Shown one piece after another: positions 11,359 to 20,925 of a stretch of 64,000 nucleotides of DNA (position 1 is its first letter; the number at the start of each line of letters is the position of its first letter). The stretch comes from Humulus lupulus (Eukaryota > Streptophyta > Magnoliopsida > Rosales > Cannabaceae): positions 20,801,107-20,865,106 of the forward strand of contig NC_084802.1 of NCBI RefSeq assembly GCF_963169125.1. The letters run 5' to 3'. The notes beneath the pieces are model-generated. The model saw nothing but the letters and a program-made list of their open reading frames with translations, had not been told where the DNA came from and did not search any database. The translations under genes were made by a program, and so were the position numbers.

Positions 11359-12370
11359 TTGATCCCCAAAGATGCTTCGAGGGTCGTTAAGATCGGGAAA
11401 AATCTTGACATCGAAAGAAAGGTGGAGCTGGTAACTTTTTTACAAGAAAATCTAGGTGTTTTCACTTGGTCCCATGAAGACATGATAGGAATCAGCCCGA
11501 GTGTCATCATGCATACGCTAAATTTGGACAAAATCATGCCTGCGAAATCCCAGAAACAGAGGCGTCTGGGTACGACCCGAGCTGAGGCACTGGAGAAAGA
11601 AGTAGCTAGGCTTTTGAAGTGCGGCTTTATCCGCGAAGCTAAGTATCTAATCTGGGTCGCCAATCCTATCTTGGTCCCAAAGCCAAATGGAAAATGGCAG
11701 ACTTTCCAAGGATTGACCAGTTGGTGGACGCCACCGCAGGGCATGAGCTCATGTCCTTCATGGATGCGTACTCTGGATATAACCAGATCGCCATGAACCC
11801 TGCGGACCTGGAACATACTAGCTTCATGACTCTAACCAATGTGTACTGCTATAAAGTCATGCCATTCGGGCTGAAAAATGCTGGGGCGGCCTACCAGAGG
11901 TTGGTCAACAGAATGTTCGCTGATCAGCTCAAGAAAAACATGGAAGTATATGTTGATGATATGCTAGTCAAGTCAAAGATTGTCGATAACCATGTCTCTG
12001 ATCTAAAGGAATGTTTTGGAATTCTAAGGAAGTATAATATGAAAACCCCCAGAAATGTACTTTCGAAGTGGCGTCAGGAAAAATCCTGGGACTCATAGTC
12101 AACACTAGGGGGATTGAGGCGAACCCGGACAAAATCAGATCGCTGCTAGAGATGCCTTTGCCCAGGTCTCATAAAGATATCCAGAGTCTGACAGGAAGGG
12201 TGGCGGCCCTCAATCGATTTATTTCTAAATCCACCGACAAGTGTTTGCCATTCTACAACCTGCTTCGAGGGAACAAAAAGTTCAAGTGGAATGAGGAGTG
12301 CCAGCAGGCTTTCATCGACCTAAAGACACATTTGGCCGAGCCACCAGTGTTATCTAAACCAACAGCATGA
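11359..12370 (+). pseudogene. Gypsy-1 reverse transcriptase, frameshifted with an internal deletion
   Basis: RT-typical sequence is spread over three frames: 11359-11700 (ending ANPILVPKPNGKW), 11694-12050 (FMDAYSGYNQI, FGLKNAGAAYQRL and the catalytic YVDDMLVK near 11947) and 12068-12370 (LTGRVAALNRFISKS). The segment normally lying between the VPKPNGKW motif and PRIDQLVD, which carries a catalytic Asp neighbourhood, is missing, so this is an internal deletion. A second frameshift lies near 12045. The enzyme would copy element RNA into DNA; this copy is dead. Confidence 0.9.
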
Positions 12371-13026
12371 GAGCCTTTTTTTCTCTATTTAGTCGTGACC
12401 GAAAATGCGGCCAGTGCCATGTTGGTCCGGGAGGAGGACCGAATCCAAAGGCCAGTATATTATATAAGTAAAAGACTTCTCGGAGCATAATCTCAGTATC
12501 CTCTAATGGAAAATATGGCGTTCTACCTTATTACGGCTTCCAGGAAGCTTAGGCCATATTTCCAATCCCATTCAATCCACGTCATGACTGATCAGCCTTG
12601 AAGGCAGGTGCTATGGAAACCTGAGACATTGGGACGTTTGTTGAAATGGGCGGTCGAGCTCAGCCAGTTTAAGATACTGTATATACCCCGAACTACGATA
12701 AAAAGCCAAGCCTTGGCTGATTTCATGGCTGAATGCACTGGATTCCAAGAAGAGCCCTTGAGAGAACCAGTGCGAGAATTATGGAGAATCTTCGTGGACG
12801 GGTCATCTAATGAGAACGGGTTTGAAGTTTGGATCATCCTAATATCCCCGGAAGGGCATCATTTCCACTCTGCACTGCGGTTCGGGTTCGTGGCATCCAA
12901 CAATGAAGCCGAATATGAAGCCCTATTGGCCGGGCTTAGAGTGGCGAAGGAGTTGAAGGCCAGGGCCATCCACTGCTCAAGCGATTCCCAGCTCATGGTA
13001 CACCAAGTGTCTAGGGAATATTAAGC
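12371..13026 (+). pseudogene. Gypsy-1 RNase H
   Basis: After a stop at 12368-12370, sequence resembling the RT-RNase H connection continues to 12607 with further stops. The ORF 12608-13024 then holds a recognisable RNase H: IFVDGSSNENG with the first catalytic Asp, SNNEAEYEALLAGL with the catalytic Glu, and SSDSQLMVHQVS with the third acidic residue. The domain would degrade the RNA strand of the RNA:DNA hybrid. A stop at 13022-13024 separates it from the next segment (13040-13234), which is still polyprotein-like. Confidence 0.85.
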
Positions 13027-13039
13027 ACGAGGTTCCCAA

Positions 13040-14453
13040 ATGGCGGCTTACCTAGCCAAGGTCAAGAAGGAGCTATCGGAGTTTGAGTATAGCCTAGTCA
13101 TGCAGATCCTTCGTGAGCAGAACGCCAATGTCGACGCTCTAGCTAGGCTCGCTACCTCCAAAGAAGCCGAGACTCTAAGCATAGTACCAATGGAATTATT
13201 AGAAAGTTCGAGCGTGGCAGAAAGCCTGATGTAGGTCGAGATGATCGATATCAGACCGACCTGGATGACTCCCATAATAGAGTATCTTACGACAAGAAAA
13301 TTGCCTGGCGAGCGGAAAGACGCGAGGAGAGTACTCTATCAAGCTCCAAGGTACACAATTATAGACGGGACATTGTACCGACGCGGCCACTTCTTACCTC
13401 TACTACGGTGTGTTCTGCCAGAGGAAGCCAAAGCTATTTTTCATGAAGGCTTCTGTGGGGATCATGGTGGGGGGCAAAACCTGGCCTTGAAAATATTACG
13501 GCAGGGATATTTTTGGCCCACGTTATCAAAGGACTCCATCTCCTATGTCCAAAAGTGTGATAAGTGCCAGCGGTTTACCACCATCACCCGAGCTCCTCCA
13601 GTCGAGCTAAAAATGATATCATCCCCCTGGCCATTCGCGGTATGGGGAATCGATTTAATTGGAGCCCTGCCCACGGGGAAGGGGGAGTTCGCTATGCAGT
13701 AGTGGCCATCGATTATTTTACAAAATGGGCGAAGGCGGAGCCCCTGGCTACAATCACCGCAAAGAGAGTCCTCAACTTCGTGGTCAAGAACATTGTTTGC
13801 CGATTTGGATTGCCAAGAAAGATTGTGTCAGACAATGGGACGCAGTTCGATAGCGATCTCTTCACTGAATTTTGTGAAAGACACGGTGTAATCAAAAGCT
13901 TCTCCTCGGTGGCCTACCCACAGGCCAATGGACAGGTCGAGGTTGTAAATAAAACCCTCAAAGCAAACCTTAAGAAGAGGTTGGATGAGGCCAAGGGAGT
14001 GTGGGCCGAGCAGCTCCCGCAGGTTCTGTGGGCTTACCAGACCTCCCACCGAACTTCCACGGGGCATACCCCTTTCTCCTTAACTTTCAGAAGTGAAGTC
14101 GTCCTCCCTGTCGAAACAAAGGTAGCCACACATAGGCTCCAGACCTTTAGCCCGGAGCGGAATGACGAACTACTCAGCGCGTCCCTCGACCTAATTGATG
14201 AGAAACGAGAAGATTCACAGCTACGGCTCGCACATTATGAAAAAAAAATCACTCGTTATTTTAATTCAAAGGTCAAAAAGCATGTCTTTGGTTTAGGAGA
14301 CCTGGTACTCAGAAGGGTATTTTTAGTAGGCAAGGACCCCAAAGATGGTGCCTTAGGCCCGAGCTGGGAAGGGCCCTATCAGATAGTGGAAATCATACAG
14401 GAAGGTACTTTTAAATTGGCCCGACTTAGTGGAGAAACGGTACCACGGACCTA
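13040..14453 (+). pseudogene. Gypsy-1 integrase, one frameshift
   Basis: The zinc-binding N-terminus is at 13430-13580, ending in CDKCQRF. The catalytic core follows: WGIDLIGALPTGKG (first Asp, ~13650), VSDNGTQFDSDLF (second Asp, ~13830) and YPQANGQVEVVNKTL (Glu, ~13945). A frameshift near 13687 moves the reading from frame 2 to frame 1. The C-terminal part continues to 14453 with FGLGDLVLRRVF and LGPSWEGPYQI, and there is no chromodomain. This absence, with the antisense ORF downstream, fits Tat rather than chromoviruses. The enzyme would insert element cDNA; here it is inactive. Confidence 0.9.
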
Positions 14454-14649
14454 GAATGCTATGCATTTGAAAAATTATTATCAGTGATCAAACCACCTAT
14501 CTATGTAAGGCTCGAATATTAAAGCCATTTAATTTTAGAAATATATAAAAAAAATAAAGTTTATGGTATATTTGTATCTTTGTACGGTTTCATCAGCATG
14601 TTAGTTCAAAGTAACCCAGAAAGTCCACTTCCTGATTACTTGGGGGGCA

Positions 14650-15370
14650 GACAACCCGATGACTAGGTTCTGAAACTTAAAAGTTGGTTAAATTGATTAA
14701 CCATCATTTTTCTAAAAAATGTGAGGTGTCAATAAAACTAACACGAACTAAGTTTTTAATTAAATATCCTGGACACGACCAGGTTCCGAAACTTAGAAGT
14801 TGGTTACATTGATTCAGTGTTTTTCTAAAAAACGCGAGGTGTCAATAAAACTAACGCGAACTAAGATTTTAATTAAATTTCCTGGACACGACCATGTTTC
14901 GAAACTTAGAAGTTGGTTAAATTGATTAACCAGTGTTTTTCTAAAAAAACGCGAGGTGTCAATAAAACTAACGCGAACTAAGTTTTTAATTAAATATCCC
15001 GGGCACGACCAGGTTTTGAAACTTAGAAATTGGTTAAATTGATTAACCAGTGTTTTTCTAAAAAATGTGAGGTGTCAATAAAACTAACGCGAACTAAGTT
15101 CTTAATTAAATATCCTGGACATGACCAGGTTCCGAAACTTAGAAGTTGGTTAAATTGATTAACCAGTGTTTTTCTAAAAAATGCGAGGTGTTAATAAAAC
15201 TAACGCTAACTAAGTTTTTAATTAAATATCCTGGACACGACCAGGTTCCAAAACTTAGAAGTTGGTTAAATGGATTAACAATGTTTTTTCTAAAAGAAAA
15301 AGAGAAGTATCGATAAAACTAACGCGAACTAGGTTTTTATTAAAAAAAACCCAAATACAACCGGGTCCAG
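14650..15370. repeat. Gypsy-1 minisatellite, ~116-bp period, about six copies
   Basis: Diverged tandem copies of a unit containing 'gaaacttagaagttggtt' and 'gaggtgtcaataaaacta' recur at steps of 115-118 bp, with unit markers near 14666, 14782, 14896, 15012, 15128 and 15244. The block lies between integrase and the antisense ORF, the place where Tat and Ogre elements are known to generate tandem repeats. Confidence 0.85.
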
Positions 15371-15619
15371 GGATTGATACTTAACAGGTAAGATATAAAT
15401 TGTCTTTTTTGGTTACGACCAGGAATATCGATCTCGACCTAAGGGTTATTTCCTAAGGCTTTAAACCTACACATCATAAGGCATGAGAAAGAGATCAAGG
15501 AATAAATAAAACTTAGATAATTGAAAATAATAAATATATAAATTGTTTCGGGGAGAATAACCTCGTGCTTAACGTTTACAAAAGAAAAATATACAACATA
15601 AAAAAAGGGCAAATAAAAA

Positions 15620-16672
15620 CTAAGACCCTCCAGGCCGCTCTGAGGGCGTCACCTCATCGATCTCCTGCTCGCCAGTGATAAAGGCCTCCCTGGTCTCGGA
15701 CTGCAGCTCTTGTTGTAGCCGAGCCTTCAACTTCTTGAGGTAGTGCACCCACACTTCGAAGGCCATGAAGGAGAAGTTGCCATCCTGATTGAAGGCCCAT
15801 CAGTGGTACAGCATGCTCTCCATGGAGGATGTCGATGCCTTCATCTTCTCTTGGATAGCCGCCTCGACCTCCAGCTGTTTGGCCTTGTCCCCCTCGAGCT
15901 CGGCCTGAAGGGTTACCGAGGCAGCCTTTGCCACCTGCTCGCCCTCTTGAGCCATGGTTAAGGCAGCCTTTTCCGACTGTTCACCTGCTTAGGCCATCGC
16001 CAAGGCAGCCTTGGCATTTTGTTCACTCTGTTGAGAGGCGGTGAGAGCAGCTTGGGCCATAGTCACGGCAGCCTGAGCAGTCTGGAGCTCGGCCTTGAGT
16101 TCATAATTCCTGGCCCTAGCCTGAGATATGCTGCGATGTTGAGCCAAGATCGCCAGCAAAAAGCAAAGAAACAGCTAGGCACATACTAGGGAAAAATAAT
16201 AAAAGTTAGGTCAGAAAGAATGCTTACTGTGAGGTTCATCCCCAGGGCAGATTCCATGATGTTCTCTGGGCTCCTCTCCTCGATCGCCCTCAGGTCGTTG
16301 GGCTTAGCCTTATAGAAATGCTCCACCACGTAGTTCGCCGTCTCGTAGACGCCCCCCTGAAAAGTGTCTGGAATTTGCTCCAGATCCTGGGCGTTGACGG
16401 GGATGCGAACAATGGTGGTAGAGACCACTAGAGCTGGGGGACCAACCGGTGCTACCTGGTCCCGAGCAGGAGCCGGGGGAAAGTGAGGAGGGGGTGCAGC
16501 CGGACCCCTCTTCTCCGGGGGTGCAGCGGGCAAAGCTCCCGAGCCCGAGGCTTTCCCCTTAGCAGGGGATTTGGAAGCAGTCACCGCCAAGGAGGGTGTT
16601 TTCTTTGAAGTGGGCTCCCTTCCTAGAACATCAAGCGGATGTCAGGTTCCCCTCGCTGTGCCATATCCTCAC
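15620..16672 (-). pseudogene. Gypsy-1 antisense ORF, spliced, shortened and with stops
   Basis: The ORF runs opposite to gag-pol. The first part (16590-16228) is Pro/Ala-rich (PAAPPEKRGPAAPPP) and ends at a GTAAGC donor at 16227. An acceptor CTCAG at 16122-16121 resumes in phase at 16120, giving a 107-bp intron. The second exon is an Ala/Gln/Glu-rich probable coiled coil (16120-15800) and a C-terminal tail ending in TAG at 15622-15620. An in-frame TAA and TGA (near 15994 and 15800) disable it. Near 16706 and 16673 a GTAAGT and a TTTCAG are only about 30 nt apart, too short for a plant intron, so upstream exons have probably been deleted. Compared with gypsy-2 it lacks the PF04195-like domain. 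Its function is unknown. Confidence 0.7.
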
Positions 16673-16914
16673 CTGAAAAAAAAAAAAAAAACAGGAAACT
16701 TACAGTATGTTCTTCAAATGAAAGATACAAGAAAAGTAGAAGAAGGGCTCCTGGGGAAATCTTTGATGACTGGGTTTCCGAGGGTTTTTTGTGATGAGAT
16801 TATGGGGATTTCTGGGATTTTAAACAGAAGAAGAAGAAGAGTTTTTGAAGCTCAGAAGAGAGAAAATGAAGAAATTTTTTGAATGAAAGGTGATGAGTGC
16901 TAAAAATTGCCAGC

Positions 16915-16928
16915 CCTATTTATATGTA
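16915..16928 (-). promoter_or_regulatory. TATA-like box of the gypsy-1 antisense ORF
   Basis: Minus-strand reading gives ACATATAAATAGGG, followed by a pyrimidine-rich leader that runs into the antisense ORF. It lies about 260 bp inside the polypurine tract. The gypsy-2 element has an equivalent box at the equivalent place, which supports a real antisense promoter. Confidence 0.55.
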
Positions 16929-17180
16929 AAAGGCATAAGGAAACGAGGACCATCCGATCAAGCTAAATGCGAGATACGAGGGTCATGACTCGAAAAATGA
17001 AACGGCGACAAAAAGGTGGCTAGGCCATTTAATACAATCCTCAAAACCCGAACAGACGCCAAGCACAGCGTTCCACGTGTCCAGTACTCAAATGATGGGC
17101 AGGTCCTGGATAATCGCAATGGAAGTTTAAAAGTCCCTGCTGTGAAAGTCAGAAGTGACGTCATCTAACACGAGCATGGA

Positions 17181-17193
17181 CTTAGGGGGCAAA
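17181..17193 (+). other. Gypsy-1 polypurine tract
   Basis: The sequence CTTAGGGGGCAAA directly precedes the 3' LTR and would prime plus-strand DNA synthesis. A matching tract, read on the other strand, borders the gypsy-2 LTR at 46502-46514. Confidence 0.75.
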
Positions 17194-17980
17194 TGTATGC
17201 CCTGAAAATCAGCACGTACCTTTTTAGGCAACTTGGGTACAACTGGCTAGCAAAAGGCTATAATCGATATTCCACGTGTTCACTTTTCATCTGGAAGAGT
17301 TTAGCACGATTCCCTAGAGAAATAGCTCAAGCTAATGAGTTCAAAGCAACGTACTACCTAGAACCATTTGTGGAGTATGGCATCAAAAGGCACGAGCTGA
17401 CGTTACGCTAGCTCGTGGTACGCCAGAGGTCTGACGTACCCTAGGATAAAGTTGACCATGCAATATAAACGTGCGTAAACAGACATCACGTGTCTGTTTA
17501 CTCCCGAATTCCCGGATACGCAATATAATCGTGCATGATCAAACATCACATGCCTGATTTAGGCCATGCGATCCATGATCCATTTTACCTAATGATTAGA
17601 CCACACTTCAATATAAAATGTAAATGTTGATCATTAGTGTCACAAAGATGATGTGAGGGATTAAGGGATCACGGGATGACCCCAACACCTACCCAGGGAT
17701 CATTCTCCTATAAATACCGAGACCTTGGATAGAAAATGGGTTGGGTTTTCTCTGTGTAATGCAAATATTCTGTCAAAATAGAGAGAGATATACAGTAATA
17801 ATATTGACTCGTGGACTAGGGGGATTTTAACCTCCGAACCACGTAAAAAGGAATGAGTGTTCTTACTATGTCATCCTAAGTAGTTTGAAGAGTGATTATT
17901 TTCCTTACGGTTTACCCTTAAGCACTAGTTTATTCCAGCTAATCTTTGTAATACACTGTTGGCGAAAAACCGCATCAACA
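17194..17980 (+). repeat. Gypsy-1 3' LTR
   Basis: This begins TGTATGCCC, ends CATCAACA and is followed by the target duplication ATCAC. It is better preserved at its tips than the 5' copy and differs from it mostly by C/T and G/A changes, consistent with decay of methylated cytosines. Confidence 0.92.
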
Positions 17981-17985
17981 ATCAC

Positions 17986-18345
17986 AAATATCATACTCAA
18001 ACAATAATTTACATATCCACATGTTGATATATTCTATTGATTCACAAAATCAATATACATAGGCATGTCAATTTTAAACTACTAATTTATCATGCTTATA
18101 AATTCTCAAAGCAAAATATTTATGTCAGTATATGTACTAGCATCTCACATATAGCATACATAAGATTTACAATCCCTAGATTATGTAGATCTTGCCAAAA
18201 GTTCACTTATAAGGATTACACATTAACTTTCACAAATAGATGTGTTAGCTATGTCACAATGTATCTTATATTGTATTAACATGTTAATATCTACACAATT
18301 ATTCATATATCAACATATGAAAACATGATAATACATGAAATAAAA
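17986..18345. other. AT-rich non-coding stretch
   Basis: This continues the host sequence of 6421-7381 on the other side of gypsy-1. I see no supported gene; the short ORF 18037-18279 has no recognisable features. Confidence 0.5.
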
Positions 18346-18400
18346 TCTCATCACTATTATATAAAACTAGGCCGTAAAACCGCACTTCGCGCGGTTATTT
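18346..18400 (+). mobile_element. Possible Helitron-like 5' terminus
   Basis: An A|TC junction at 18345-18347 (TCTCATCACTATTATA) is followed by 'aggccgtaaaaccgc' and a hairpin: AACCGC at 18378-18383 pairs with GCGGTT at 18391-18396. Plant Helitron ends often start with TC and carry similar GC-rich stems. A matching 3' end (CTRR after a hairpin) was not found, so this is only a candidate. Confidence 0.3.
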
Positions 18401-18639
18401 AGAAAATTTCATATGCATATACTTTTCAAAATAGTTTTTTAATATAACTAAAGGGAAACAATTATTATTACAATAAATATAATAACTGAAAAATAATTTC
18501 AATATACAAAAATGTCTAAGTTATATTATATAATTACATCTAAATAAAACTAAATAAATGTGCATTGCTCGTTGCTTATACCTAATATATATATATATAT
18601 ATCATATATATATTCTTGTTACGCTATATATTTGTCATT

Positions 18640-19394
18640 TTTTCAATATATAATATATCATTTATAAATTTAAATGATATAAAACTATATATTACAAAAT
18701 TAAATATATAAATAATATGTTAAATATTAATATATAACTATTGGACACTATTGAGTTAAATCAATTAACATATAAGAAAAAAATACTAATATTTGGACAA
18801 ACTACAAATCAAACTAAATAAAGATTACTTTATCTATAACTTAAAAGTATAACACCCACAATTATTTGTAAACCTTGTGGGACTAAATGGATTTTTTTAA
18901 TTATTAATTAATTATTTTGTCAAATAATCTTTTTTTAAATCACAACTTATAAGAAAATAGATAAATCGTATATAGATGTTTCTAGGAAGGCACATCAACT
19001 CTCCTATAGCTCTCTTTTATATAAATATGACAAATTTAAATTATATAAAAATATATATTACAAAATTAAATATTTAAATAATATGTTAAATATTAATATA
19101 AATTTGATGAACTTAAAAAATATATATATACTTATTGGGCAAGATTGAGTTAAATCAATCACCCATATAAGGAAAAAAATACTAATATTTGGATAAACTA
19201 CAAATCAAAGTCAATGAAGTTTACTTTATTTATATTTTAAAATTATAACACCCACAAGTTTTTGTAAACCATGTGGGACTAAAGGGATTTTTTTAAATGG
19301 TTAATTAATTTTTTTTGAAAAAACCACAAATTATAAGAAAATAAATAAATCATATATAGATGATTCTAGGAAGTCACATCACCTCCCTATAGCT
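18640..19394. repeat. ~350-bp tandem repeat array, left part
   Basis: There are two units here and three after the insertion at 19395-20925. The marker 'gtgggacta' recurs at about 18877, 19272, 21131, 21480 (decayed) and 21832. With the insertion removed, steps are roughly 323-395 bp. Each unit ends with a phrase like 'cctatagctc..tatataagtata'. Units are AT-rich and non-coding. Confidence 0.8.
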
Positions 19395-19771
19395 TGTAAC
19401 GCCCCAAGTCACTATGATTGCTTTCTGGAATGACGACAGGCCCTACAAACCAACACGAGTCTTTTCAGCGTGCTTTGTCCTCACTCGCACGCTTCTTGGG
19501 AAAACTTCCCAGGAGGTCACCCATCTTGAGATTACTCCAGGTCAAGCACGCTTAACTTTGGAGTTCTCAAGTGATGGGCTACCGAAAAGAAGATGCATCT
19601 TGTTGATATAGGTAGTACCCATCAATCCATTTAAGCCATCTTCAACTGTGTAGTCCCATACCTACACAGTCTTAGAATCATCACACTTGACCTTCCCCAG
19701 GAGGTGTGGGATTGCACAGCTTTACCCGATCTTTCCCCTTACGGATCACGGGATTCTGACTGTCACAATCA
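19395..19771 (-). repeat. Cassandra-type TRIM LTR with 5S rRNA-like sequence
   Basis: On the minus strand the LTR reads from TGATTGTGACAG (19771) to GGGGCGTTACA (19395). Plus-strand bases 19772-19780 (CCCCCCTTA) form its polypurine tract on the minus strand. A primer site complementary to initiator tRNA-Met follows at 19824-19835. LTRs with 5S-derived sequence and this primer site are the hallmark of Cassandra elements. Confidence 0.75.
19504..19580 (-). ncRNA. 5S rRNA-derived internal promoter region inside the Cassandra LTR
   Basis: Minus-strand reading gives AGTTAAGCGTGCTTG (the 5S A-box region), then an intermediate segment, then GATGGGTGACCTCCTGGGAA (the C-box region), in correct order and close to the normal spacing of plant 5S rRNA. 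The 5' third and the 3' end of a true 5S gene are not conserved, so this is not a ribosomal gene. It would work, if at all, as an RNA polymerase III promoter of the element. Confidence 0.8.
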
Positions 19772-19823
19772 CCCCCCTTAGTAGTCCGACATCCTCGTCG
19801 GCCACACTTCCGGCTAGGTCAAG

Positions 19824-19835
19824 GCTCTGATACCA
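19824..19835 (-). other. Cassandra primer binding site (initiator tRNA-Met)
   Basis: Minus-strand TGGTATCAGAGC is the standard site complementary to the 3' end of initiator tRNA-Met. The 5' LTR that should abut it on the right is missing; foreign LTR sequence begins within about 10-20 bp. Confidence 0.8.
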
Positions 19836-19842
19836 TTTTAAC

Positions 19843-20925
19843 TTCATAAGAACAGTGCCCAAAAAGTAAACAATAATTTTAGCAATACCAAGTTATTTTC
19901 TATAATTTATCTACGTAGATCATTTGATTATGATCGATTTTGTTTGTGCATAAAGATGATAGGAAATGTGATGATTAGTATTATAGGTTGTAATTTTGTG
20001 GTGAAACCTTGATGTGGTTCATAATTGTGTTTTGAGTGTGTCATTGTGTTGTTGGGTGTTTAGGATCTAGTTCTCAACAAGGACACTCAACGAGGGATTC
20101 GAGGTAGAACAAAGGAATATTTTCTCAATTGAGGTAAAAAGAGTGGACATCTGCACACAGGGTGTATATTTAAGCATACAACCTTTTTTCTTGGTTTGTA
20201 TTTATTTATGTTATGTATTGTGGTTGATTACTGTACATACTTAGTATTGTTAGCATGAGAATAGTACTAGGGTTTTCGCTCCTTATGTGAGCATAACACT
20301 TGCAGGTACACTAAGAGCTTATCATTGGTGAGTACAACTTGTGGTAAGTGAATGCCCCATTGGATGCCAAGTGTGAGAATAACACGAGGCAGGGCATATT
20401 ACATTTCATGTCTGATCAACATGAATGTATGGTGGATTATCGTATGTGAGCATAATGTGCAGTATGAGACTTTGTTTGTTATGTGTGTGAGTATAACATG
20501 CATTGTATCAGTATTATATGAATTGTTATTGCTTAAGGTTTTGATTAAGCTATGTTGTATTATCTGGTTAGGGGCTGTTATGTCTTACATAACTCTTCTT
20601 ACTGGGCGTTAGCTCACGGGTACTCTGTGTGCAGGTAAAGGCAAAGCAATGCAGTGAGTGAAGCGGGCTCGAGGCGTGGATGTTACATGTTAGTGGAGGG
20701 TTCACAACGTTTTAATGTTTTAAAGACTTATGAAATTATATCACTTTTGGACTATGTTTTTTTTATGTTAGATTAAGTTCTAAGACTTGAAAATGTTTTA
20801 TTTTGAAGAAATAGTGAGATCTCATGCCTTGTTTATTTCAATAAAATAGTATTTTAAATGGTTATTTTATTTATTGATTTAAATGGACTTTCATAAGTGA
20901 CGTCTCGGGAAATCGGGGCGTTACA
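19843..20925 (+). repeat. LTR 3' part of the 37180-39750 family
   Basis: This is reverse-complementary to sequence scattered over 37180-39750 once insertions there are removed (shared phrases around 'gtgacgtctcgggaaatcgg', 'gtacatacttagtattg' and 'tgtgagcataac'). It ends GGGGCGTTACA. Several 'gtgagcataac'-like phrases recur internally at 20286, 20447 and 20489. The ORF 20352-20612 lies here and looks fortuitous. Confidence 0.7.

Larger units (their letters stand above)
7382..17980 (+). mobile_element. Gypsy-1: complete but decayed Tat-type Ty3/gypsy retrotransposon
   Basis: LTRs lie at 7382-8166 and 17194-17980, with the exact target duplication ATCAC at 7377-7381 and 17981-17985. Domain order on the plus strand is gag, protease, reverse transcriptase, RNase H and integrase, which is Ty3/gypsy order. 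Integrase is followed by a minisatellite and then an antisense ORF before the polypurine tract, a layout known for Retand-like members of the Tat lineage. Every coding domain carries stops or frameshifts, and the first 260 bp of the two LTRs show about twenty mostly transition differences by eye. The copy is therefore old and cannot move by itself. Confidence 0.92.
19395..20925. mobile_element. Chimeric Cassandra/LTR unit flanked by TAGCT
   Basis: The outer ends are TGTAACGCCCC and GGGGCGTTACA, and the exact duplication TAGCT flanks it (19390-19394 and 20926-20930). The left 441 bp are a Cassandra-type TRIM read on the minus strand: LTR, polypurine tract and tRNA-Met primer site. The rest is an LTR in the opposite orientation, related to 37180-39750. 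Each part keeps only the end that carries the CGTTACA motif, so the whole is a head-opposed fusion inserted as one unit, or two elements joined by deletion. Confidence 0.7.

Noticed and set aside
14650..15370. CRISPR-like repeat array
   Set aside because: Units are long (~116 bp), diverged and directly adjacent, without unique spacers, and lie inside a plant retrotransposon.
19504..19580. A genuine 5S rRNA gene
   Set aside because: Only the internal control regions match; the 5' third and the 3' end are absent, and the sequence lies inside an LTR with a primer site and polypurine tract.
20352..20612. 86-residue Cys/Leu-rich ORF with apparent membrane segments
   Set aside because: It lies in LTR sequence, and its relative at 37180-39750 does not keep the frame.
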